Part shown: in pieces, positions 33,267 through 41,548 of the stretch
Numbering within the stretch: the first letter of the stretch is position 1
Layout of the letters: every line of letters begins with the position of its first letter
Source: Gammaproteobacteria bacterium
GTDB lineage: Bacteria; Pseudomonadota; Gammaproteobacteria; Xanthomonadales; SZUA-36
Length of the DNA stretch: 46,949 nt
NCBI GenBank assembly: GCA_024277815.1
Contig: JAJRUM010000042.1
Coordinates: 1 to 46,949, forward strand
Direction of reading: 5' to 3'
Position numbers and translations under genes: made by a program
Notes under the pieces: generated by a model
Told to the model about the DNA's origin: nothing
Database searches by the model: none
The model's input: the letters and a program-made list of their open reading frames with translations, nothing else

Positions 33267-36200
33267 CCCTCACCTCGTGCGGCAGGCGCTGTCTGGTCCT
33301 GACTCTCAAACCTTTCCTGACTCTCAAACCTTTCCTGAATCTCCTCCAGGGTCTCTGGCCGGGAGGCAAAGTACCGCCGATAGAGTACGTTCAGGCGGGT
33401 CATAGCATGCACCATGCTCGCCGATACCGAGCCTTCCCTGCGCACTGCCGGCAACTGGCTGGACCAGGCTTGCCGCAGATTCGTCAAACGCTCACTGGCG
33501 ACGCGATTGACGGTGCCCAGTGGCACGTTATCTTCCCTGAAACGACGTAAAGTACGTCGTTCCAGCAAGCCTGAATCACCTGCAATCGCCATACGAATGG
33601 CATCAGAGTTGAACACGGATTCGGGATAAAACAGCATCACCTGCATATGCAACAGGGCTTTGGCAATTGAAACCTGCGACATGGCTTCGAACAGGGATGC
33701 GCCATCGCCGCTGGCATTGTTGGCGCCGGGATGCAGTACCTGCTGGTAAATTTCCGCCTGCTCGGCCTGGTAAAGAGATTGCAAATGCTGGTTCAAGCGA
33801 CTGTTGATGTCTGCAACAGGGGCAACTTCAAGGGGAGATACACCTAAACCGGTAACGAACCAATCGCGCCACTCAGCACCATTGTCCCAATTTGCCTGTA
33901 ACAGGCGGGATGGTAATGATCGCGCGGCGGCCAGATAGGTAAGGCGATTGGGAACAATACCGCCACGGTCTTCCCGCAAACGGGTTATTACCCGTGTGCC
34001 AATCCACTCCACCGGGCAACTGTCCTGCAACACTTCAGCCGATGCCTGGGCAAACAGATAGTGATACTCATCCGGGCTGGTGAAACGGAAACCAAATAAA
34101 TCACTACTCTGATCAGCCTCGCTATAGCGGCCCACCAGATCAAAACCAAGGTGGCCAAAATAATTGGCAACGTTCTCGTCATCGGGTCGAACCAGTTCAG
34201 AACGGCGGTCAACCCACTCCACGTTGCGATAGCAGATTTCAATTCGCCCCATGCCACTCTGGTCAGCGAGCAGGTATGCTTCAGGAAACAGACCGATCAG
34301 TGCCCGGGTCGTACTCAGGCTGCCGGACATCTCACATATTTGCCGGGCATCACAGGGTTCAATCAGCAGGTCATCCGGCCGGTAGCTGGTTTTCTGGCCA
34401 GCGCCCTGATCCAGCGAGACATCCGCTCCGGGCCTGAGCCGTGCTGCCCGAAAATCTGCTTCTGCTTCGATAATGCCGGCATTCAATACCCTGAGAGCTG
34501 ATTCATAATCAGCCATAACACGATTGACAGGATCATTCAGCCCGGTGCCGGCGAAACAGCTAGCCTGTTGAGACACCCCCAGCATCAACTGCTCACCAAT
34601 ACTGCGCATACGCGCAAGACGGGACTCGTTTTCCGGTGTCACAAAGAACTCGGGTGAGTTTTCTGCAAACCAGGCCATGGTGGTAGCCAGTAACGACCAT
34701 TCCAGTGGGTTCGGAAAGGCGGTGGCCGGCGGCGGACAATCCGTTGAATACCGGTTGTGCAGGTAACCGATGGCGTAGTTAATTCTCTGCTCGGGCGTAA
34801 CGCTCAGCTCCCGCCGTAACGAATCGCGAGTGAATGGCCCATCAAAATTACCGGATAACTCGGCCAGGCGTATCTCCTGGTCCGCCAGTTGCAGAAAAGT
34901 ATCCATACAGCCGTCATACTGGCTGCGGGTCATGGCCGGGTAACCTTTCCCATCCCGGCTGGCGGCGACACTGATGCAGGCATTGATATCCGCAACAATC
35001 CGCGCCCGCACCGGCGTGTGGTAGTAATAGCCCATATCAGGAATCATCAATGCCAGTTGCGCTACCGCATCGGCGAGGATGCTTCGCGCCGGCCTGGTGG
35101 TTTTAGCCGATGGATTCGCAATGCCCTGCAGCACCGTGTACGCAGCCGCCATAGCTGCATTCAGGTTCGGGTCTGCCGCAGCAAAAGCACCCGCGTAGTG
35201 CCCCGAGACAGCTGGCAACTCTTCGATCAGCCAGGCAACCAGTGCGGGGTCCTCTGCCGGAGAACCGACACGCCCCAACAGGCTGCTGGTCAGTGCCAGC
35301 GAACCCTGGACAAAATCAAAATAGCGGCCCTCATGCAAGCCATCTACCAGGCTGACCAGGTATAGAATATCCCGCCTACGATTCAGGTCGGGCGACGCAC
35401 CGGCAGAGGTGCTCTCAAGAACGGTGTGACGCAACTGTTCCACCATCCCCTCATCCGGTGGGCCGGTATTAACGGCCTGTGCAACCATTTCTGATAAGGT
35501 CTGTAAATCCTCACTGGTGGAAGCCTGTTGCTCTGCTGTTTCCTGGCTGTGCTCAATGTGTTGCGGATATTGCCGCGCCGCGAACCACTCTGCTGCCACA
35601 GCCTGCCATTCAGCACCCGGAGTGCCACGCGTTGCAGCGACTTGCAAAAACCCATCCCATGCCGGGACCGCTTCTGCTTCTAGCCTGTGGAGCAAGACCG
35701 GCAGGTTCTCTGCTGCCATACGCTCATTGGCCCGCTGGAATACCTGCTGTACCAGCACGGCCGTGGACAGCTGGTCCGGGTGCACCAATGGCATCGCCTG
35801 CAATTGATGCTGCTGTACTTCTGCAAGTACCAGCCAGGCGGCCGGGTCCAGCACCGCGCTGCGCGGCTCAACCCAACCATAACGTTCGACCAACCGTGCC
35901 AGCCAGCCCCGGTCATCGAGAAACTTCTGTGCCAACGCCGCACTGTCTGCTACCCTGTCCTGACGGGCAAAAACCACAACATCCCTGGCCGCCGCCAGAT
36001 CCAGCAACACCTCATTGCGCAGAGCTGGCGTCGACAATCCCAGGATGATCTGTGATCTGCCTGGCAGGGACACCACAAACTCTTCCTCACCGTCGGCCGC
36101 CTGACCGGTAACAGCTGCCACTTCGACCGCTTGCGAGGCCGGCACTTCGGGCTGGGCACCCAGCGCACCGCACCAACCGAGAAGGGCAACACCCGCCAGG

Positions 36201-36292
36201 CAACACAGCTTTACCGGCCACGAATTATTAAAACCCGTGCTGCACTCAGTATTGCTTTTGCCAGTGCCGCTCGCGCGGGCATAAACATTCAT
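33263..36292 (-). CDS. Very large secreted protein of unknown function (about 1,009 aa)
   Basis: I do not recognise a family. An N-terminal hydrophobic segment (VKLCCLAGVALLGWCGALGAQ) ends in AQPEVPA, a plausible signal peptide, so the protein is likely periplasmic or outer-membrane associated. The mature part is alpha-helical, Ala/Leu/Glu-rich and acidic, with no membrane helix and no catalytic motif I can see. Helical stretches such as LVAWLIEELPAVSGHYAGAFAAADPNLNAAMAAAYTVLQG suggest a solenoid or repeat scaffold. Scattered cysteines (CPPPATAF, EPCDARQICEMSG, DSCPVEWIG) could form disulfides. The end has a tandem 18-bp repeat (33302-33337) encoding QERFES twice. Start: ATG at 36292, with a GTG two codons earlier. 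It stands alone, divergent from the asparaginase gene. Confidence 0.75.
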   Translation of the reverse strand: MNVYARASGTGKSNTECSTGFNNSWPVKLCCLAGVALLGWCGALGAQPEVPASQAVEVAAVTGQAADGEEEFVVSLPGRSQIILGLSTPALRNEVLLDLAAARDVVVFARQDRVADSAALAQKFLDDRGWLARLVERYGWVEPRSAVLDPAAWLVLAEVQQHQLQAMPLVHPDQLSTAVLVQQVFQRANERMAAENLPVLLHRLEAEAVPAWDGFLQVAATRGTPGAEWQAVAAEWFAARQYPQHIEHSQETAEQQASTSEDLQTLSEMVAQAVNTGPPDEGMVEQLRHTVLESTSAGASPDLNRRRDILYLVSLVDGLHEGRYFDFVQGSLALTSSLLGRVGSPAEDPALVAWLIEELPAVSGHYAGAFAAADPNLNAAMAAAYTVLQGIANPSAKTTRPARSILADAVAQLALMIPDMGYYYHTPVRARIVADINACISVAASRDGKGYPAMTRSQYDGCMDTFLQLADQEIRLAELSGNFDGPFTRDSLRRELSVTPEQRINYAIGYLHNRYSTDCPPPATAFPNPLEWSLLATTMAWFAENSPEFFVTPENESRLARMRSIGEQLMLGVSQQASCFAGTGLNDPVNRVMADYESALRVLNAGIIEAEADFRAARLRPGADVSLDQGAGQKTSYRPDDLLIEPCDARQICEMSGSLSTTRALIGLFPEAYLLADQSGMGRIEICYRNVEWVDRRSELVRPDDENVANYFGHLGFDLVGRYSEADQSSDLFGFRFTSPDEYHYLFAQASAEVLQDSCPVEWIGTRVITRLREDRGGIVPNRLTYLAAARSLPSRLLQANWDNGAEWRDWFVTGLGVSPLEVAPVADINSRLNQHLQSLYQAEQAEIYQQVLHPGANNASGDGASLFEAMSQVSIAKALLHMQVMLFYPESVFNSDAIRMAIAGDSGLLERRTLRRFREDNVPLGTVNRVASERLTNLRQAWSSQLPAVRREGSVSASMVHAMTRLNVLYRRYFASRPETLEEIQERFESQERFESQDQTAPAARGEG
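33302..33337 (-). repeat. 18-bp tandem duplication in the large gene's C-terminus
   Basis: Two identical 18-bp copies (33302-33319 and 33320-33337; ACTCTCAAACCTTTCCTG on the plus strand) encode QERFESQERFES. The frame is kept, so this looks like a recent slippage duplication in a tolerant charged tail. Confidence 0.9.
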
Positions 36293-36408
36293 AATCACCA
36301 GTGCTCTGTCATATTTTCATCGCCTACAAGCTATACTACCTGCTGCAATATAAGGGCGGCAATGTATTCTGGCCGACGGCTAAGCAGGCAGGCACGCGGA
36401 TGGGCAAT

Positions 36409-36894
36409 ATGAATAAACTGCTAATTGTCACAACCGGTGGCACGATCGATAAAATCTATTTTGACGATATGAGTGACTACCAGGTTGGCGAACCTCAAAT
36501 CGGTCAGATTCTCGAGCACATGCAGGTGGCTTTTGATTTTGAAGTACAGGCCATCATCCACAAGGACAGCCTGCATTTCACCGCTGATGACCGGCAGGCC
36601 ATCCACACGACCATCAGTGCCAGCAAAGCTACGCATGTACTGGTCACCCATGGTACTGACACCATGGTTGAGACCGCCTTGTCACTGGCTGATATCGTCG
36701 GCAAAACCATTGTCCTGACTGGCGCCCTGAACCCCGCGCGGTTCCGGGATTCAGATGCAATATTTAATATTGGCTGCGCTGTTGGTGCTGTTCAGGCCTT
36801 GCCTGCAGGCGCATGGATCGCCATGAATGGCTGTATCTGGGACCCACGCAAAGTGCGCAAGAACCGCAGCGAGAATCGCTTCGAGCCTCTGTAG
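36409..36894 (+). CDS. Single-domain asparaginase-family protein
   Basis: 161 residues matching only the N-terminal, nucleophile-bearing domain of L-asparaginase. VTTGGTIDKIYFDD has the nucleophile threonine (T12), THGTDTMVETAL the second triad (T83, D84), TGALNPARFRDSDA the dimer segment, and KVRKNRSENRFE the lysine expected at the active site. Normal L-asparaginases have about 330 residues with a second domain; here translation stops right after the first. Short forms like this occur in proteobacteria and are poorly studied. Start at the ATG 36409 (GGA 8 bp upstream); the ATG at 36400 is possible. It may still hydrolyse amides as an oligomer or bind them. Confidence 0.85.
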   Translation: MNKLLIVTTGGTIDKIYFDDMSDYQVGEPQIGQILEHMQVAFDFEVQAIIHKDSLHFTADDRQAIHTTISASKATHVLVTHGTDTMVETALSLADIVGKTIVLTGALNPARFRDSDAIFNIGCAVGAVQALPAGAWIAMNGCIWDPRKVRKNRSENRFEPL

Positions 36895-36912
36895 CCGCCA
36901 CAGCCTTTCGGG

Positions 36913-38304
36913 CTACTCTGCCACAGCCGTTGCAGGCTGCCCGTTCGGCAGCTTAAAGACCAACCCGCCTTTGACCACTGCCTGTACATCCTCCAGTATT
37001 GAAGTATCTTCCAGGGGGTTGCCTTTAACCGCAACCAGGTCACCCAGCAATCCTGGCGCAATGGCTCCAACCCGGTCATCCCAACCCAGGTAGCGCGCCG
37101 CCACCGAGGTGGCTGACTGGATCGCTTCCATCGGTGTCATGCCCCACTCCACCATGTAGGCAAACTGGATGCCATTCATGCCATGCGGGAAAATTGCGAC
37201 ATCCGTCCCAAAGGCCAGCGGTGCACCCGCCGCATGAGCACGCCTGAAACTCTCGCGCTGCACCTGAGTGGTTTCAATGGTCTTGCGCAGAAACTCCTCA
37301 ACCCAGCCCTGTTTGCGGCCCTGTTCGATCATCCAGTCGCCCGCACCAATATCCATAATTAATACGGTGTCGTTTTCAATCGCCAGAGCAATGCCTTCAG
37401 CATCGATATAAGTCGCGTGCTCAATGCTGTCTGCGCCCGCCCGAATAGAATCCTTGATCGATTGTGCGCCATGCGCGTGGGCAGCAACCTTCAATCCCGC
37501 TGCATGTGCTACTTCCACCACAGCAGCGATCTCTTCAAATGTCATTTCCGGATCACCCGGCACCCCGCCATAGGCCAGCACCGCACCCGAGGCAATAACC
37601 TTGACCACGTCCGCACCACCATCAACCACCGCCTGGGCGTGCTGCCTGAATTCTTCCACCGAGCGTGATACCCCCTGGCGCAGGCGGGCCGGAATCGCAG
37701 CTTCGCTGCCGCCGGGTTCCAACAGGTCGCCACCACCACCGGGAATCGTCAGGTAGTAGCCCGATATCTGCAGGCGCGGCCCGACCACGGCACCACGGTT
37801 GATCTCATCACGCAGGTCACGGTCTACCCAGGCGTAGTAGTTGCCAAGGTTGCGCACACTGGTAAAACCCGCATCGACAGACAGTCTTGAGTATTGCCGG
37901 CCCGCCTGCATAAAATCTTCGTGGCTGTAATCGTAGTACATGGTCAGGTCCACAAGCTCTTCAAAACTTTCCAGCATGTGGGCATGCATTTCTATCAGGC
38001 CGGGCAGGCAGGTATAGGCGGTGAGATCCAGGACTTCGATGCCTGCAGGCGGCTCAATCCCGCTGCCGATCCGGGTGAAATGCCCGGCCTCGATCAGTAC
38101 CGATACATTGCGAAACATTTCACCGCCACGGCCGTCAATCAACGCACCGCATTGAATCATGATGTTCCCACTATCCGGTTGATACGGTACTTCGGCCAGG
38201 CCGGCTGTTGGCAGACTTTCGACAGCCGGCTCAGAACAGCCCGACAGTGCCAGCAACAGCACACCTTTGAGCATGTATTTACGCAAACGCCAACTTGACC
38301 GCAT
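36913..38304 (-). CDS. Amidohydrolase-family lipoprotein (imidazolonepropionase/prolidase-like)
   Basis: 463 residues. A basic n-region and the lipobox LALSGC (Cys23) mark an envelope lipoprotein. The TIM-barrel metal hydrolase domain shows GLIEMHAHM (first His pair), VVKVIASGAVLAYGG (lysine that may be carbamylated), KVAAHAHGAQSIKDSIRAGADSIEHATYID (two more His) and AFGTDVAIFPHGMNG (catalytic Asp). These fit the two-metal subtype with members acting on Xaa-Pro or Xaa-Arg dipeptides and cyclic amides; the substrate is not settled. Its start overlaps DUF445 by 26 bp with GGTGATCT just upstream; an ATG at 38274 would keep the lipobox and avoid the overlap. Confidence 0.85.
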   Translation of the reverse strand: MRSSWRLRKYMLKGVLLLALSGCSEPAVESLPTAGLAEVPYQPDSGNIMIQCGALIDGRGGEMFRNVSVLIEAGHFTRIGSGIEPPAGIEVLDLTAYTCLPGLIEMHAHMLESFEELVDLTMYYDYSHEDFMQAGRQYSRLSVDAGFTSVRNLGNYYAWVDRDLRDEINRGAVVGPRLQISGYYLTIPGGGGDLLEPGGSEAAIPARLRQGVSRSVEEFRQHAQAVVDGGADVVKVIASGAVLAYGGVPGDPEMTFEEIAAVVEVAHAAGLKVAAHAHGAQSIKDSIRAGADSIEHATYIDAEGIALAIENDTVLIMDIGAGDWMIEQGRKQGWVEEFLRKTIETTQVQRESFRRAHAAGAPLAFGTDVAIFPHGMNGIQFAYMVEWGMTPMEAIQSATSVAARYLGWDDRVGAIAPGLLGDLVAVKGNPLEDTSILEDVQAVVKGGLVFKLPNGQPATAVAE

Positions 38305-39508
38305 AGATCACCATCCCAACCAGGCCGCCGACCAGCGTGCCATTGATACGAATAAATTGCAGGTCGCGGCCAATTGCCAGCTCTATCCGCCGACTGGTAT
38401 CCGCGCCATCCCAGGATTGTACGGTATCACTGATCAGGCTTGAAATCTGCGCGCTGTTACGTGCTACCACTGCCGTAATGGCATCGGTCAACCAGGCATT
38501 AACCCAGGCCTGCATATCCGGATCATCTTCCAGTTCTTCGGCAACGCTGTTCAGCCACTGGCCAACCTGTTGCTTGATCGAAGACTCCGGCTTGTCGATA
38601 TCCTCTTCGATGCTACGCGCCAGTTCACGCCACAAACCATACAGGTAGTCCTGCAGTTCATCGTTGGCAAGCAACTTCTGTTTGAACGCCTCACCCCAGC
38701 GCCGGTGCTGCGGTGAATGTTGCAGGTCATGCGCAAGTTTTTCGACCCAGCTGTTGAACTTGTCACGCAAGCTATGCTCTGGATCCAGCGTCATTTCAAA
38801 CAACTGGCCCTCAACCCTTTCGAGGATTTTCTTCATGATGCGGTCATCGACAAAACCGGGAACCCACCAGGGACTCTCCTGCTGCACACGCTCCCTGATC
38901 GCATCGCGGTTGTCATGTAACACGACGATGCTGTAACGCAATACCTGGGTAAGAATTTCCTGGTGCCGCTGCCCCCTGACCAGCCATTCGATAGTATTGC
39001 CGAGCAGTGGGGCAATATTGATATTGGCCAGTTGTTTACTGGAAAGGCGGGACAAAAATCGCCGCACGCGCACTTCATGCATAGCCCCGAGGGCCCAGCG
39101 CAACACGGATGAGACAAGATTTTCAACGCTGCGGCGGCCTTTTTCACTCTTGAGCCAGACCGCTACAAACTCCGCGAGGTTGACGGATTCCAGTTTTTTG
39201 CGCACTACCCCGGGCTCGAGAAAATGCTCTGCAACAAAGCCTGACAGACTCTCGCCCAGATCATTTTTACGGTTCGGAATAATGGCGGTATGCGGAATGG
39301 GTATCCCCAGCGGATGGCGGAACAGCGCAACCACGGCAAACCAGTCAGCCAGTGCACCCACCATGCCAGCCTCGGAAAACGCATGTAGCCAGGCGGCCCA
39401 CGGGGCGGGATGATGCAGGGTAAAGGCAAACAGCAACGCCATTAACAGTAACAACAGCAGCGGTATGCGCTTCATGCGGCGTAATCGCAATTCTTTGTTG
39501 GCTGTCAT
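38279..39508 (-). CDS. DUF445 membrane protein
   Basis: 409 residues from the ATG at 39508. An N-terminal helix (RIPLLLLLLMALLFAFTL) and a second one holding SEAGMVGALADWFAVVALFRHPLGIPIPHTAIIPNRKNDLGESLSGFVAEHFL, the DUF445 signature, are followed by long amphipathic helices and a C-terminal hydrophobic helix with RDLQFIRINGTLVGGLVGMVIYAVKLAF. The family (E. coli YjiN) has no established function; the architecture suggests an inner-membrane protein with a large coiled domain. A start at 39475 is possible. Confidence 0.85.
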   Translation of the reverse strand: MTANKELRLRRMKRIPLLLLLLMALLFAFTLHHPAPWAAWLHAFSEAGMVGALADWFAVVALFRHPLGIPIPHTAIIPNRKNDLGESLSGFVAEHFLEPGVVRKKLESVNLAEFVAVWLKSEKGRRSVENLVSSVLRWALGAMHEVRVRRFLSRLSSKQLANINIAPLLGNTIEWLVRGQRHQEILTQVLRYSIVVLHDNRDAIRERVQQESPWWVPGFVDDRIMKKILERVEGQLFEMTLDPEHSLRDKFNSWVEKLAHDLQHSPQHRRWGEAFKQKLLANDELQDYLYGLWRELARSIEEDIDKPESSIKQQVGQWLNSVAEELEDDPDMQAWVNAWLTDAITAVVARNSAQISSLISDTVQSWDGADTSRRIELAIGRDLQFIRINGTLVGGLVGMVIYAVKLAFA

Positions 39509-39555
39509 CCGGTTAGTATAAGACCTCAATCAGGGCCTGTTCAGCCCGGATAGTG

Positions 39556-40755
39556 TCAGGGCTTGATCGCCTGCAGGTACCAGGACATGAACTTCCAGGT
39601 ATACGCTTCCATTTCAGAGTATGGGCCCGGCTCGTAAAAACGTGATTTAACGCCTTCCGAGTTGTATTCAATAATTCGCTTGTCGGCCTGGGTGGTGACA
39701 TCCCACAGCCAGGTCAGACGTTGCTTTTCATAGTCACGGCCCTTTTCTGCATCGCCGTTGACCAGCCAGCTGATATTGCATTCGGACTTGCCGAGCGAGA
39801 CCGGCGTGAAGCGGTAGATGACCACGTAGTCACAGTAAGCCAGTGCAAAAGTTACCGGGCCAATCTGAAAGTCAGTCGTGCCACCGTCATAATCCCTGAT
39901 CTCCCCCAGTAGCGGCGCCACCGGCTGGCCATCATCACTGCCGGTAACATGCCCGCGCCACATCGGATAACGTTCATAGGCAAAGCCGGTGCCAAACCCC
40001 GGTTCATCAAGATAGACCTGGTTAACCACCTTGTCACTCAAGCCACAAGCCCCGGCCCTCGCCATCACGTCCTTCATCAAGGCTGCTGAGCGCGCCCCGG
40101 GTTTGGCCAGGCTGTGGCCCCGGGTGTACTCTGGGTGCGAGGGTGCGCAGTGGTAGCATTCGGTATAGTTTTCCACCGACAGTTTCCAGTTGGCATCGAT
40201 GGCGTAGGTCTGCCGGTGGGCCACTTTGGCGTGGTCCAGTTGATAGGGCTGCAGGCAATCAGTCAGTGCTTCGCGTACCGGCGTAAAATCTGCCGCCTGG
40301 TCAGAGAAATTAACGTAAATCATGCCCTCCAGTACTTCTGTCTGAATGCGCTTCAGCTTGATCCCGGACTTGTCGAAGCCCTCACCCATGTGCGCCGCGG
40401 AATGCAGTTGCCCATCCAGGTTATAGCTCCAGCCATGGTAGCGACAAACCAGTTTTTTAGAGCAACCACTGTGATCCAGGCATATCTTTGAACCGCGATG
40501 CCGGCAAACATTGATCAGCGCACTGATCTCAGTTTCGGTACTGCGGACAATAATGACCGACTCGCCCGCCATCTCGAAAAGAAACCAGTCACCAACGGCC
40601 GGAATTTCACTACTGTGGCCGGCATACAGCCAGCTTTTCAGGAAAACTTCTTCGATATCGCGCTGGTAAATATCGGCATCCGTGTAGAAGGCCTGGTCCA
40701 GTGAGGTATTCTCAGCTTGCGTATCTATTAGCGCCGCCAGTGATTGTTTATCCAT
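39556..40755 (-). CDS. Rieske non-heme iron oxygenase, alpha subunit
   Basis: 399 residues. The N-terminal Rieske domain holds C84-x-H86 in INVCRHRGSK and C104-x2-H107 in LVCRYHGWSYNLDG. The catalytic domain has the mononuclear-iron histidines H203 and H208 in ENYTECYHCAPSHPEYT and the bridging acidic region around E196/E200. The spacing and the ECYHC motif are those of the choline-monooxygenase/glycine-betaine-oxygenase (GbcA) and carnitine-oxygenase branch rather than aromatic-ring dioxygenases. Such enzymes oxidise an N-methyl or C-H group with O2 and need a reductase; none is adjacent. It follows the TetR gene by 21 bp on the same strand, so it is probably under the same operator. Confidence 0.88.
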   Translation of the reverse strand: MDKQSLAALIDTQAENTSLDQAFYTDADIYQRDIEEVFLKSWLYAGHSSEIPAVGDWFLFEMAGESVIIVRSTETEISALINVCRHRGSKICLDHSGCSKKLVCRYHGWSYNLDGQLHSAAHMGEGFDKSGIKLKRIQTEVLEGMIYVNFSDQAADFTPVREALTDCLQPYQLDHAKVAHRQTYAIDANWKLSVENYTECYHCAPSHPEYTRGHSLAKPGARSAALMKDVMARAGACGLSDKVVNQVYLDEPGFGTGFAYERYPMWRGHVTGSDDGQPVAPLLGEIRDYDGGTTDFQIGPVTFALAYCDYVVIYRFTPVSLGKSECNISWLVNGDAEKGRDYEKQRLTWLWDVTTQADKRIIEYNSEGVKSRFYEPGPYSEMEAYTWKFMSWYLQAIKP

Positions 40756-40776
40756 GGCAAATCAGATCCTCAGTCG

Positions 40777-41415
40777 TTAATTGGCGGGAAAATGCCCGGG
40801 GAAAATGCCCCGCAAATAGGCCAGACTGACGGCCTCAGCCTGGCCTGCGGTCATATCAACCGGAGTGAGCAACAGGTCCAGCCACAGACCCTCGCACATC
40901 GCCAGCAAGCCGAAGGCTGCGAAATCAGCGCAGGCATCATATTTCCCTTCTGCGATGATTTCCCCGCACAGGCCTGCCAGCACGTGCTTGTATTCACGGT
41001 CGCGTTCAGCACAAATTTTCCGATAGGTTGGCCGGGAGCGACTTTCACCCCAAAAGGCGAACCATACCGCCAGCTTGTTACGCTGGCAAATTCGTTTGTC
41101 AAAATAGACACCGGTCACGGCGAGCAATTTGTTCGCGGCCGAACTGCCGCTGCTTTCCAAAGCTTTATACCAGGCGTTGCGATACTCATCCACAACGAAG
41201 CGCAGCGTCTCCTCCAGTAACTTTTCCTTGCTTTGAAAGTGAAGGTTGATGATGCCCTGGCTCAAGCCTGCTTCCTTCGCCACGATGGCCATGGTCGTGA
41301 CCGACAGGCCATGTTTCGCGATCGATCGTATGGTCGCCTTGATCAGCTGTGTTTTACGTGCCTGCTTGGAAGCAGTACGTGACTTCACCTTCGCTTTTGT
41401 TGCGGCCTGGCTCAA
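40777..41415 (-). CDS. TetR/AcrR-family regulator, BetI-like
   Basis: 212 residues. The N-terminal helix-turn-helix is at about 25-68 (QLIKATIRSIAKHGLSVTTMAIVAKEAGLSQGIINLHFQSKEKLLEETL). The ligand-binding part resembles BetI, the choline-responsive repressor: AVWFAFWGESRSRPTYRKI and FGLLAMCEGLWLDLLL. The start is TTG at 41415 with AGGAG 6 bp upstream. Directly upstream lie a TTGAAA-17-TATGCT promoter and a 20-bp palindrome that is the obvious operator. I infer a repressor of both the Rieske gene and the divergent oxidoreductase operon, relieved by the pathway's substrate. Confidence 0.9.
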   Translation of the reverse strand: MSQAATKAKVKSRTASKQARKTQLIKATIRSIAKHGLSVTTMAIVAKEAGLSQGIINLHFQSKEKLLEETLRFVVDEYRNAWYKALESSGSSAANKLLAVTGVYFDKRICQRNKLAVWFAFWGESRSRPTYRKICAERDREYKHVLAGLCGEIIAEGKYDACADFAAFGLLAMCEGLWLDLLLTPVDMTAGQAEAVSLAYLRGIFPGHFPAN

Positions 41416-41475
41416 TAGTAGCTCCTCATCAAAACAGTCGTTTATAACGGCCTTTTAGTACCTGGATATGGTATC

Positions 41476-41504
41476 AGCATAATTCCTCAAATATTTTTTT
41501 TCAA
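41476..41504 (-). promoter_or_regulatory. Promoter of the TetR-Rieske unit
   Basis: On the minus strand: TTGAAA (41499-41504), a 17-bp spacer, TATGCT (41476-41481). The -35 ends one base from the palindrome at 41506-41525. The predicted start point leaves a leader of about 50 nt before the TTG start codon. Confidence 0.6.
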
Positions 41505-41505
41505 T

Positions 41506-41525
41506 GAATGAATGATCATTCATTC
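41506..41525. promoter_or_regulatory. 20-bp perfect palindrome, probable TetR operator
   Basis: GAATGAATGATCATTCATTC, a perfect dyad centred between 41515 and 41516. It lies in the 124-bp gap between the TetR gene and the divergent oxidoreductase operon. The TGAATGA/TCATTCA halves are a common layout for TetR-family sites. Occupancy would block the TetR promoter and any promoter of the rightward operon, whose start is 24 bp away. Confidence 0.75.
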
Positions 41526-41548
41526 GCTATGGACAGAATGTGCTAGTT

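Noticed and set aside
34889-35365. A 158-codon plus-strand reading inside the large unknown gene
   Set aside because: His/Arg/Gln-rich antisense shadow without ribosome site; the minus-strand frame is open for over 1,000 codons with a signal peptide.
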